Position numbers and translations under genes: made by a program
Notes under the pieces: generated by a model
What the model saw: the letters and a program-made list of their open reading frames with translations, nothing else
Databases searched by the model: none
Told to the model about the DNA's origin: nothing
Part shown: positions 33,856-41,702 of the stretch, in pieces
Layout: each line of letters begins with the position of its first letter
Numbering within the stretch: the first letter of the stretch is position 1
DNA from: Sphingobium sp. JS3065
Lineage (GTDB): Bacteria; Pseudomonadota; Alphaproteobacteria; Sphingomonadales; Sphingomonadaceae
Assembly: GCF_026427355.1 (NCBI RefSeq)
Contig: NZ_CP102664.1
Span: 2,108,001 to 2,172,000, forward strand
Direction: 5' to 3'
DNA length: 64,000 bases

Positions 33856-34922
33856 GATCCTTCTGGAATTTGAGCAACCGCCAGGGCCGCGAGTTCGGGA
33901 AAGGACGCAGCGCGCTCACGCGCCTGCGCGGACGCCGCGGTGCCGCGGATCGCGCGGCCCTTGATGCCGTGAAAGATCGCCGCGAGGCGAAAGAAGTTGA
34001 ACGCCAGCGCGAAACGGTAGCCAACGATGGCGTCACGACCGGTACGGCGGCAATAAGCCGCGACATAGTCGGCCTCGGTCGGTATGTTCAGTACCGCTAT
34101 GTCCGCTCCGGCGAGCCCTGCGACGATATGCGGCGGCATGTGATACATCATCGCATGATAGGCAAAATCCGCCAATGGGTGGCCGAGGGTCGAGAGTTCC
34201 CAGTCGAGCACCGCGAGCACCTTGGGTTCGGTGGGATGGAAGATCATGTTGTCGATGCGGAAGTCTCCGTGGACGATGCTGCTCTCGCCCTCGTCCGCCG
34301 GGATATTGGCCGGGAGCCACGCGACCAGCCGATCCATGTTCGGGTCGCGGCCTGCGTCAGTGTCGTCAAGATATTGCTGCGACCATCGCGCGATCTGTCG
34401 AGCGAAATAATTGCCCGGACTGCCGTAGTCGCCCAGCCCGATCGCGGTCGGATCAAGGCTGTGAAGCTGCGCGATCGTCGCGTTCATCGCGTCGAAATAG
34501 GCGGGGCGCTCATCAGCACTGACCTCCGGGATGGTCGCATCCCAGAAGATGCGCCCTTCGACCATGTCCATGACATAGAACCAGGAGCCGATCACGCCGT
34601 CGTCAGTGCACAAGCCATGGACCCGCGCGACCGGAAAATCGGCCTGTCCGAGCGCCTGGAGTATTCTCGCCTCGCGCTCGATGGCGTGGGCGCCCTTGAG
34701 CAACTGCCCGGGAGGCTTCCGGCGCAGGACATAGACGCCCGAAGGCGATGTAAGCTTGTAGGTGGGATTGGACTGCCCACCCTTGAACTGCTCGACCGTG
34801 ATCGGACCTTCAAAACCCGCGATATTGTCGCTCATCCAGCGGGTAAGCGCCTGTTCGTCAAAGGCATAGCCTTCGCGTACCGGCGTCGTGCCGAGATTGG
34901 CGTCCTGTCCGGCCGCGCTCAC
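33852..34922 (-). CDS. Phosphotransferase family protein (ACAD10/11 N-domain type)
   Basis: A 356-residue kinase-fold protein of the aminoglycoside phosphotransferase/choline kinase clan. Key parts: the ATP-site QFKGGQSNPTYKLTSPSGVYVLRRKPPG, the Brenner motif SSIVHGDFRIDNMIFH (catalytic Asp) and the metal-binding VLAVLDWELSTLGHPLADFAY. Its close relatives are the kinase domains of ACAD10 and ACAD11, which phosphorylate 4-hydroxyacyl-CoAs so that they can enter beta-oxidation. An acyl-CoA dehydrogenase gene lies immediately upstream, overlapping by GTGA (GTG start at 34922), so that role is an attractive inference here. Confidence 0.9.
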   Translation of the reverse strand: MSAAGQDANLGTTPVREGYAFDEQALTRWMSDNIAGFEGPITVEQFKGGQSNPTYKLTSPSGVYVLRRKPPGQLLKGAHAIEREARILQALGQADFPVARVHGLCTDDGVIGSWFYVMDMVEGRIFWDATIPEVSADERPAYFDAMNATIAQLHSLDPTAIGLGDYGSPGNYFARQIARWSQQYLDDTDAGRDPNMDRLVAWLPANIPADEGESSIVHGDFRIDNMIFHPTEPKVLAVLDWELSTLGHPLADFAYHAMMYHMPPHIVAGLAGADIAVLNIPTEADYVAAYCRRTGRDAIVGYRFALAFNFFRLAAIFHGIKGRAIRGTAASAQARERAASFPELAALAVAQIPEGS

Positions 34923-36094
34923 GACTGCGCCTTGTCCCAGTCGCGCTTGATCTTCTTGGCGAGAGACCATTTGTGGACTTCGGTCGGGCCGTCATAGATC
35001 CTGAAGGCCCGAATTTCTCGAAAGACCTGCTCGACGATTGTGTCGCCCGTGACTCCGCTGCCGCCCATCACCTGGACGCACCGGTCGGCAGTTCGCATCA
35101 GCGCTTCGGACACCGCCACTTTCGCCATCGAACTTTCGACGGTTCCAAGCGACCCGCCATCGAGAACATCGGCGCACCACAGAATCATCAGCTCGGCCTG
35201 CTGGAGGTCGATCCTGTTTTCGGCGAGCATGAACCCGACGCCCTCGTGGTCGATCAGCGTCTTCCCGAAGGCCTGGCGACGGCAGGCATAATCGGTCGCG
35301 ATCTCATGCGCGCGAATACAAGAACCCAACCAGCGCATGCAGTGCGAGAGGCGTGCCGGCGAGAGCCGGACCTGGGCATATTTGAAGCCTTCGCCCGACT
35401 GCCCCAGCATCCGGTCGGCTGGCACACGCAGATCCTCGATCGCGATTTCGGCGTGGCCGCCCGGCATCGAACTGTCGATTGTGTTGGGAACCCGATGGAT
35501 CCGGACCGCCGGATCCGGCAAGTCAATCAGGAACATGCACGCACCGTCTTCGGACTTTGCCATCACGATGCCGACCTTTGCGCCTTGCGCGCCGGTAATG
35601 AAACGCTTGCGTCCATTGATGACCCAGTGATTGCCGTCGAGGTAGCACGTCGTTTGCATCATTGACGGGTCGGAGCCGGCGCCGCCAAGCTCCCAGGGCT
35701 CGGTCATCAAGAAAGCCGACCGAGCGCTGCCGACTACCATCGGCGACAGAAAGTGCGCCTGCTGCTCCGCCGTCCCGACTCTTCCAATCAGGTACATGTT
35801 GCCCTCATCGGGCGCCATCGTGTTAACGGCGAGCGGGCCGAGAGGAGAAAGTCCGGACTTGATCAGAACGAGCGCCGTCTCCCGTTGCGAGAGATGGACG
35901 CCATTGGCCAGGATATGCGGTGTGAGAACGCCTGCCGCCTTGGCCTTGGCTCGCATCTCGGCCACGAGCTCGTCCGTCGGCGCACCGTGATGATCGCGCC
36001 GTTCATCCGATTCATAAGGAATGATTTCGGCACGGACGAAAGCCTCGACCCGACCGGCGATCTCGATCGCCTTTTCGATGCCTGCGCCGGTCAT
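34919..36094 (-). CDS. Acyl-CoA dehydrogenase (ACAD10/11-like)
   Basis: A 391-residue FAD enzyme. The LMTEPWELGGAGSDPSMMQTT substrate/FAD region, WVINGRKRFITGA, the RQAFGKTLIDHEGV helix, VMGGSGVTGDTIVEQVFREIRAFRIYDGPTEVHKWSLAKKI at the C-terminus are diagnostic. It would form the 2,3 double bond of the acyl-CoA. Start and stop both overlap neighbours by four bases (ATGA with the SDR upstream, GTGA with the phosphotransferase downstream). Paired with the phosphotransferase it mirrors, as two genes, the fused mammalian ACAD10/11 layout. Confidence 0.94.
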   Translation of the reverse strand: MTGAGIEKAIEIAGRVEAFVRAEIIPYESDERRDHHGAPTDELVAEMRAKAKAAGVLTPHILANGVHLSQRETALVLIKSGLSPLGPLAVNTMAPDEGNMYLIGRVGTAEQQAHFLSPMVVGSARSAFLMTEPWELGGAGSDPSMMQTTCYLDGNHWVINGRKRFITGAQGAKVGIVMAKSEDGACMFLIDLPDPAVRIHRVPNTIDSSMPGGHAEIAIEDLRVPADRMLGQSGEGFKYAQVRLSPARLSHCMRWLGSCIRAHEIATDYACRRQAFGKTLIDHEGVGFMLAENRIDLQQAELMILWCADVLDGGSLGTVESSMAKVAVSEALMRTADRCVQVMGGSGVTGDTIVEQVFREIRAFRIYDGPTEVHKWSLAKKIKRDWDKAQS

Positions 36095-36852
36095 CTGGGC
36101 GCCATCCGGATGGCGCCATCGAGACGGATGGTCTCGCCGTTCAGCATGGGGTTGGTGATAATGCTTTCCGCGAGCTGGGCATATTCGTCGGGCTGGCCAA
36201 GGCGACTGGGAAAGGGGACCTGCTGGCCAAGCGAGTCGAGCGCTTCCTGCGGCAAGGCGGCAAGCAAGGGCGTCCAGAAGATGCCGGGCGCGATCGTCAT
36301 CACCCGGATGCCGTAGCGTGCGAACTCACGCGCGATAGGCAATGACATGCCGACGATACCGCCCTTGGATGCGGAATATGCGGCCTGCGCGATCTGGCCG
36401 TCAAATGCGGCGACACTTGCCGTGTTGATGATGACGCCGCGCTCTTCACCGATCGGGTCGGCGGAGTGCAGCCGCTCGGCGAACTTCGAAAGGACGTTGA
36501 AAGAGCCGATGAGATTCACCGAAACGGTGCGGGTGAAGTCGGCAAGTGCCAAAGCCTTGCCCTCGCGATCGATCACCTTGGCGGGCGTTCCGATACCGGC
36601 GCAGTTCACTAGCACGCGGGCCACCCCATGCTCGGCCTCTGCCTGGGCGACCGCATCACGCACCTGCGCTTCATCTGCGACATTGACGGGAAGGAAGAGC
36701 CCGCCAATGTCCTTTGCATGAGCCGAGCCAAGATCGGCGTTCAGATCGAAGATCGTGACCTTGGCACCAGATCTCGCCAGCCGCGCCGCGGTCGCCCCGC
36801 CCAATCCCGATGCACCGCCTGTGACGATTGCGGCTACGCCCGCTAATTCCAT
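36091..36852 (-). CDS. SDR family dehydrogenase, 3-hydroxyacyl-CoA dehydrogenase type 2-like
   Basis: A 253-residue short-chain dehydrogenase with TGGASGLGGAT (NAD-binding), FDLNADLG (Asp selecting NAD), VNCAGIG and the catalytic AQAAYSASKGGI (Tyr and Lys). The FLPVNVADEAQVRDAV and TIAPGIFWTPLLAALP segments resemble HSD17B10 (short-chain 3-hydroxyacyl-CoA dehydrogenase), which oxidises the beta-hydroxyacyl-CoA made by the hydratase. The ATG at 36852 is preferred over an upstream in-frame start that overlaps the other SDR gene. It is coupled to the acyl-CoA dehydrogenase by ATGA. Confidence 0.9.
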   Translation of the reverse strand: MELAGVAAIVTGGASGLGGATAARLARSGAKVTIFDLNADLGSAHAKDIGGLFLPVNVADEAQVRDAVAQAEAEHGVARVLVNCAGIGTPAKVIDREGKALALADFTRTVSVNLIGSFNVLSKFAERLHSADPIGEERGVIINTASVAAFDGQIAQAAYSASKGGIVGMSLPIAREFARYGIRVMTIAPGIFWTPLLAALPQEALDSLGQQVPFPSRLGQPDEYAQLAESIITNPMLNGETIRLDGAIRMAPR

Positions 36853-36880
36853 GAGTTTCGTTCCTTGATTGAGGGACTGG

Positions 36881-37654
36881 TCAGAGCGTCTGACCATCGT
36901 CGATTGTGAATAGGCCGCCGGTCACCGGCGCACTGGCATCAGAACAGAGATAGAGGAGCATCGGATCGAGAGCATCGACCCCCATCAGGCGCCGACGCGC
37001 AAAGCCCTCCAGAAGCTTGCGCCCCTTTTCGACTTCCCAGAGCGAACTCGTCATATCGGTCGCCATGTAGCCTGGGGCGATGGTGTTGACGTTGATGCCC
37101 TTGCCCGCCCAATCTTTTGCCAGAAGCCGACCCATTTGCGTGATCGCCGCTTTCGAAGCGCCATAGGCCACAAGTCCCGGGAAACTGTGCTGCCCGGTCA
37201 CGGATCCGATAAGGACGATCCGGCCGCGCCCGGTTTCGCTGATCCCGCCGGCAATCATCCGTCGCGCGCCCTCGCGCGCGCTGAGGAATGCTCCGCGCAA
37301 GTTGATCGCCATGGTGGCATCGAAGGCATCGACCGAGAGACCGAGTGCGCTTCCGGCCGGGCTGACGCCGGCATTGACCACGACCGTGTCGACCAGACCG
37401 AATTCGGCCTCGGCGGCATCGAAGGCGGCGATCGTCGACTGTTCGTCCGCGACGTCCATGGGAATGCCGAGCGCCTGGCCGCCGTCAGCGCGAATCTGGG
37501 CACATAGTTCGTCCAGAAGCGATGTGCGCCGGGCGCCAACCACAACCCGGGCGCCAGCTGCGGCCAGTATAAGCGCGAACCGGCGGCCAATGCCCGACGA
37601 CGCACCCGTTATGAGGACCGTTCGTCCAGTCAGATCGAAGGAAAATTGTGACAT
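36881..37654 (-). CDS. SDR family oxidoreductase
   Basis: A 257-residue short-chain dehydrogenase, first gene of the minus-strand operon. LITGASSGIGRRFALIL binds the cofactor, VVGARRTSLLDEL follows strand 2 (Arg-Arg favouring NADP), and VVVNAGVSPAG, IVLIGSVTGQ and LVAYGASKAAI give the Asn-Ser-Tyr-Lys tetrad; the DMTSSLWEVEKGRKLL region lies over the substrate site. It is distinct from the HSD10-like SDR downstream and may act on a hydroxyl elsewhere in the substrate. The product is unknown. The ATG at 37654 gives the usual family N-terminus MSQFSFDLTG. Confidence 0.9.
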   Translation of the reverse strand: MSQFSFDLTGRTVLITGASSGIGRRFALILAAAGARVVVGARRTSLLDELCAQIRADGGQALGIPMDVADEQSTIAAFDAAEAEFGLVDTVVVNAGVSPAGSALGLSVDAFDATMAINLRGAFLSAREGARRMIAGGISETGRGRIVLIGSVTGQHSFPGLVAYGASKAAITQMGRLLAKDWAGKGINVNTIAPGYMATDMTSSLWEVEKGRKLLEGFARRRLMGVDALDPMLLYLCSDASAPVTGGLFTIDDGQTL

Positions 37655-38093
37655 CACTCATCAACCATCCAAATTCGTGTCGACATGCCGTGCGTCGACA
37701 GCTTTCAGTGATGACTAGAAGGCCGCCACCAAGGGCACCCCATCCCTTTGGCGGGGCCAATCACGAACAGTTGATGATGACCGGCGAGCGGGACTGGAAA
37801 GCCTGGTCGCCGCGGTGCTGCATGCATCCATGCTCCGCACATTTTACACCTACAGCCGAAAATCCTGCCCGGAACTGGCGCTCAACAATGTGTCGTTCGG
37901 CTGCGCGCCTTCCCGCCAACAGAATGCGCCAAATACCTCACCAATAGCGGATACCCTTCAATCTAACATGATCACGCTCTAGGATCGCGGGTCGCGCCAT
38001 ATTGCTGGAACATATATGGAATGATGATTTCGAGCCGGCAGGTGGTTCGACCTGCCTGGAAAACACTCCAGGGCGGTGCGTGGGAGACAGCGG
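37655..38093. other. Gene-free right edge of the catabolic island
   Basis: No convincing gene was found in either strand. The stretch must hold the promoter of the minus-strand SDR/acyl-CoA dehydrogenase operon. A 7 bp hairpin (GGCAGGT/ACCTGCC, 38037-38043 with 38050-38056) sits near the YCII gene. Base composition is more mixed than in the flanking host genes, and the short frame from 37648 has no recognisable content. No second copy of the left-edge integrase sequence or of an attachment core was seen. Confidence 0.5.
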
Positions 38094-38462
38094 ATGCGCG
38101 TGATGGTGCTGGTGAAGGCCACTGAAGACAGCGAACAGGGTTTCGTCACGACCCCCGAAAGCATGGAGGCGATGCAGGCGATGGGGCGGTTCAACGATGA
38201 ACTGGCCAAGGCAGGCATATTGATCGCCGCCGACGGCCTGACGCCTTCGTCGCGGGGCAAGCGCGTCGCATTTGACGGCCCCGGTCGGACAGTCATCGAC
38301 GGTCCCTTCGCCCAGACCCGCGAACTGGTCGCGGGCTTCTGGCTTTGGGAGGTCAAGGATATGGAAGAGGCGGTCGTGTGGGTGAAGCGCTGCCCCAATC
38401 CCATGCCGGGACCGAGCGAGATCGAAATCAGGCCGCTCTACGATCTGGCCGATCTGACCTGA
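38094..38462 (+). CDS. YCII/DGPF domain protein
   Basis: A 122-residue small protein of the YCII-related (DGPF) family: MRVMVLVKATEDSE, VAFDGPGRTVIDGPFAQTRELVAGFWLWEVKDMEEAVVWVKRCP and the closing EIEIRPLYDLAD. The ferredoxin-like fold carries a conserved His/Asp pair in some members, but most have no known reaction. Family members are often coded next to ECF sigma factors; none is present here. The ATG at 38094 follows GGGAGA. GC-rich codon use marks the return to host-type sequence after the island. Confidence 0.85.
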   Translation: MRVMVLVKATEDSEQGFVTTPESMEAMQAMGRFNDELAKAGILIAADGLTPSSRGKRVAFDGPGRTVIDGPFAQTRELVAGFWLWEVKDMEEAVVWVKRCPNPMPGPSEIEIRPLYDLADLT

Positions 38463-38514
38463 GTTCCCGCCGCGAACCTCGACAGCCGGATGCCGATAGG
38501 CCAAAGGCGCGACC

Positions 38515-39411
38515 ATGATCGCCGCGCTAGCCTCCCTTCTCTTCGTCCTCATCTGGTCGACCGGCTTCATCGTCGCCCGCGCCGTGGTGCCCCATGCCGC
38601 GCCGGACCTTATCCTGGCGGTGCGGCTGACACTGACGACGCTGCTGCTGGCCGGGGCGGCGCTGCATGCGCGGCAGGCATTGCCCCGTGGACGGCGGCTG
38701 GCATCGCATCTGATGGCAGGCGCGATGCTGCACGGCGTCTATCTGACGCTCAGTTGGTGGGCGGTGAACAACGGCATGCCCGCCGGCATCATGGCGCTGC
38801 TGGGATCGCTGCAACCGCTGATGGTGGCCGTGACCAGCGTCGCCTTCCTGGGCGACAGGCTGCCCCCGCGCAGTTGGGGCGGGATGGCCGTCGCGATCAT
38901 CGGTGTCGGCTGCGTACTGCTTCCCGCGATCGAGCGGTCGGGCGCGGGATCAGTCGCCATATGGCCCGCGGTCGCGGGGATCGTTGCCATCCTGGCCATG
39001 GCGGGCGGAACGCTGATCCAGCGCGGAGCGATAGCCGGCGACGGCATCGCGATTTCGGGCGCGGTGCAGAATGCGGGCGGCGCGCTGATCGCCGTGGCGG
39101 CGATGTTGTTCGTGGGGGATTATCGCTGGGACGGCACGCCCATATTGTGGTTGGGCCTTGGCTGGTCGGTGCTGGGCCTGTCGGCGGGCGGCCTGTCGCT
39201 GCTGGTATGGCTGGCGCGGCACCAGGGGCCGACGCGCATGTCGATGCTGTTACTGCTGGTGCCGCCGCTGGCCGCGATCGAGGCGTGGCTGCTGTTCGGA
39301 GAGCGGCTGGGGCCGGTGCAGCTTCTCGGCTTCGCGCTGGCGCTGGGCGGGGTGATGCTGGGCCGGTCGTCACGGCCCACGCGCGGTCAGGACATTGCCG
39401 AACCGGCCTGA
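38515..39411 (+). CDS. EamA/DMT family transporter
   Basis: A 298-residue drug/metabolite transporter with about ten membrane helices in two EamA halves: the first opens FVLIWSTGFIVARAVVPHAAPDLILAVR, contains MPAGIMALLGSLQPLMVAV; the second has LSLLVWLARHQGPTRMSMLLLLVPPLAAIEAWLLFGERLGP. Such proteins export amino acids, metabolites or toxic compounds; the substrate is not predictable. It converges on chorismate mutase with a 3-base gap. Confidence 0.9.
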   Translation: MIAALASLLFVLIWSTGFIVARAVVPHAAPDLILAVRLTLTTLLLAGAALHARQALPRGRRLASHLMAGAMLHGVYLTLSWWAVNNGMPAGIMALLGSLQPLMVAVTSVAFLGDRLPPRSWGGMAVAIIGVGCVLLPAIERSGAGSVAIWPAVAGIVAILAMAGGTLIQRGAIAGDGIAISGAVQNAGGALIAVAAMLFVGDYRWDGTPILWLGLGWSVLGLSAGGLSLLVWLARHQGPTRMSMLLLLVPPLAAIEAWLLFGERLGPVQLLGFALALGGVMLGRSSRPTRGQDIAEPA

Positions 39412-39414
39412 CGC

Positions 39415-39693
39415 TCAGCCCTCGCGCAGCCGCTCATGGTGGCGGATCACTTCATCGATGATGAAGCGCAGGAATTTCTCGGTGAAGTCGGGGTCCAGAT
39501 TGGCGTCGGTCGCGAGTTGGCGCAGACGGGCGATCTGACTTTCCTCCCTGCCCGGATCGGCGGGGGGCAGGTCATGGGTCGCCTTATGCTCCCCCACGGC
39601 CTGGGTGATCTTGAACCGCTCGGCCAGCATGAAGACCAGCGCCGCGTCGATATTGTCGATGCTCTCGCGATAGCGCTTCAAAGTCTCGTCCAC
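39415..39693 (-). CDS. Chorismate mutase (AroQ class)
   Basis: A 92-residue all-helical AroQ-type enzyme converting chorismate to prephenate for Phe and Tyr synthesis. Features: RYRESIDNIDAALVFMLAERFKITQAVGEHKATHDLPPADPGRE (active-site Arg and Lys positions of helix 1 and the loop) and IDEVIRHHERL at the end. The GTG start at 39693 has GGAGG 6 bases upstream, which decides it; the upstream in-frame ATGs run into the divergent polyprenyl synthase gene. Confidence 0.9.
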   Translation of the reverse strand: MDETLKRYRESIDNIDAALVFMLAERFKITQAVGEHKATHDLPPADPGREESQIARLRQLATDANLDPDFTEKFLRFIIDEVIRHHERLREG

Positions 39694-39796
39694 TGTGGTC
39701 CTCCGATCAATTGGGGGGCTTTTTGCCGCTTCCGCTCGCGCACGCAAGCTATTCCCGCTTGCCTTTAGCATTTCGCGCCGCCACATGGCGCTTGTC

Positions 39797-40825
39797 ATGA
39801 CAGCATCCGCCACCGGCAATGTCCATCCCATCGGCCGCGCCAGCAGCGCGCCTTCGCTCGCCCCCATGATGGCGCTGGTCGCCGAGGGCATGAATCACGT
39901 AAATGCCGTCATCCTGGACCGGATGCAGTCGCGCATTCCGCTGATCCCCGAACTGGCGGGCCATCTGATCGCGGGCGGCGGCAAGCGGATGCGGCCGATG
40001 CTGACGCTCGCCTGCGCCGATCTGGTCGGTTATGCCGGGTCGCGCCATTACAAGCTGGCCGCCGCGGTCGAGTTCATCCACACCGCCACCCTGCTGCATG
40101 ACGATGTGGTCGACGGATCGGGCCTCCGCCGGGGCCGCAAGACCGCCAACATCATCTGGGGCAACAGCGCCAGCGTCCTCGTGGGCGATTTCCTCTTCTC
40201 CCGCTCCTTCGAACTGATGGTCGAGGCGGAATCGCTCAAGGTGTTGAAAATTCTTTCCAACGCCTCCGCCGTGATCGCGGAGGGCGAAGTCAACCAGCTC
40301 ACCGCCCAGCGCAAGATCGACACCAGCGAAGAGCAATATCTCGACATCATCGGCGCGAAGACCGCCGCCCTGTTCGCCGCCGCCTGCCGGATTTCCGCCG
40401 TGGTGGCCGACCGCGATGAGGCGGAGGAACAGGCGCTGGACGTCTATGGCCGCAATCTGGGCATCGCCTTCCAGCTCATCGACGACGCCATCGACTATGA
40501 ATCGGACGGCGCGACCATGGGCAAGGATGCGGGCGACGACTTCCGCGACGGCAAGGTGACGTTGCCGGTGATCCTGGCCTATGCGCGGGGATCGGACGAG
40601 GAACGCGCCTTCTGGAAGGCCGCCATCGCGGGCAACCGCGTGAGCGACGAGGATCTCGCCCATGCCACCGCCCTGCTGCGCAAGACAGGCGCGATTGCCG
40701 ACACGCTGGCGCGGGCGCGGCATTATGGTCAGCGGGCCATCGACGCGCTCGGCATGTTCGACAATGGCAAGGCCAAGGCGGCGCTGACCGAAGCGGTCGA
40801 GTTCGCCATTGCGCGGGCCTATTGA
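39797..40825 (+). CDS. ispB: Polyprenyl (octa/decaprenyl) diphosphate synthase
   Basis: A 342-residue long-chain trans-prenyl diphosphate synthase that would make the ubiquinone side chain (C50 in sphingomonads, from general knowledge). The GGGKRMRPMLTLA entry, first aspartate-rich motif LLHDDVVDGS, the GDFLFSRSFELMV segment and second aspartate-rich motif FQLIDDAIDYESD are all present, with GNSASVLVGD small residues allowing a long product. Two start codons (39785 and 39797) are possible; the second gives the usual N-terminus. The name ispB is by family; chain length is not provable here. Confidence 0.9.
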   Translation: MTASATGNVHPIGRASSAPSLAPMMALVAEGMNHVNAVILDRMQSRIPLIPELAGHLIAGGGKRMRPMLTLACADLVGYAGSRHYKLAAAVEFIHTATLLHDDVVDGSGLRRGRKTANIIWGNSASVLVGDFLFSRSFELMVEAESLKVLKILSNASAVIAEGEVNQLTAQRKIDTSEEQYLDIIGAKTAALFAAACRISAVVADRDEAEEQALDVYGRNLGIAFQLIDDAIDYESDGATMGKDAGDDFRDGKVTLPVILAYARGSDEERAFWKAAIAGNRVSDEDLAHATALLRKTGAIADTLARARHYGQRAIDALGMFDNGKAKAALTEAVEFAIARAY

Positions 40826-40883
40826 GGGTTTGGCGCGCTAACCCGTTCAACATTCCGTTAGCGCCCTGCATCCGGGAGACTTG

Positions 40884-41663
40884 ATGATCCCCTCCCCTGA
40901 AACCATCGCCTTTCTGATGGCCGCCGCACTGATGGCGGGGATCATCGACGCGATGGCGGGTGGTGGCGGGCTGATCGCCTTGCCTGCGCTGCTCGCCGCC
41001 GGAATCCCGCCTGTTCCCGCCGTCGCGACCAACAAGCTGCAATCCTCGCTCGGTACGTTCGGCGCATGCGTCGCCTATGCGCGGGCGGGGCATATGGATT
41101 TGAAGACCTATCGCTGGCCCATATTCGCCGCTTTCGCGGGATCGGTCGGCGGGGCGTGGCTGGTGCAGAGGGTCGATCCGTCGATACTGGCCGGGCTGAT
41201 GCCTGCGCTGCTGATCGCACTGGCCGCCTATTTCACCTTCTCGCCCAAGATCGGCGAAATGGACCGGCACCAGCGCATCGGCATGGTGCTGCTGAGCTTG
41301 CTGATCGGCGTCATCGGATTTTACGACGGCTTTTTCGGGCCGGGCGCGGGCGCCTTCTACACCACTATCTTCATCGCCCTGGGCGGCCTTGGCCTCGTGC
41401 GGGCCACGGCGCAGACCAAGGCAGCCAATTTCGCCAGCAACCTGGCCGGGCTGCTCACCATGATCGCGGGCGGTCATGTGATCTGGATCGTCGGCCTGGC
41501 CATGGCGGTGGGCAGCATCACCGGCGGGCAGATCGGTTCGCGGCTGGCGATGCGCTTCGGCAGCCGCTTGATCCGGCCCCTGCTGATCGTCATGTCGCTG
41601 GCGCTGACGGCCAAGATGCTGCTGGACCCCGGCAACCCGATCCACGCGCTGCTGTTCGGCTGA
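40884..41663 (+). CDS. TSUP (TauE/SafE) family membrane transporter
   Basis: A 259-residue protein with about eight membrane helices and the two TSUP repeats: GIIDAMAGGGGLIALPALLAAGIPPVPAVATNKLQSSLGTFGA at the N-terminus and GFYDGFFGPGAGAFYTTIFIALGGLGLVRATAQTKAANFASNLAGL in the middle. The family exports sulfite, sulfoacetate or similar anions; the substrate here is open. The ATG at 40884 follows GGGAGA; a TTG just before it is the alternative. Confidence 0.9.
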   Translation: MIPSPETIAFLMAAALMAGIIDAMAGGGGLIALPALLAAGIPPVPAVATNKLQSSLGTFGACVAYARAGHMDLKTYRWPIFAAFAGSVGGAWLVQRVDPSILAGLMPALLIALAAYFTFSPKIGEMDRHQRIGMVLLSLLIGVIGFYDGFFGPGAGAFYTTIFIALGGLGLVRATAQTKAANFASNLAGLLTMIAGGHVIWIVGLAMAVGSITGGQIGSRLAMRFGSRLIRPLLIVMSLALTAKMLLDPGNPIHALLFG

Positions 41664-41702
41664 TCCTTGCACTTGGCCGGGAATGGCGCGAGAGGGACAG
41701 CC

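Noticed and set aside
37648..37947. Short plus-strand frame in the gap right of the SDR operon
   Set aside because: There is no ribosome-binding site, no recognisable motif and it overlaps the SDR promoter region; left as gene-free sequence.
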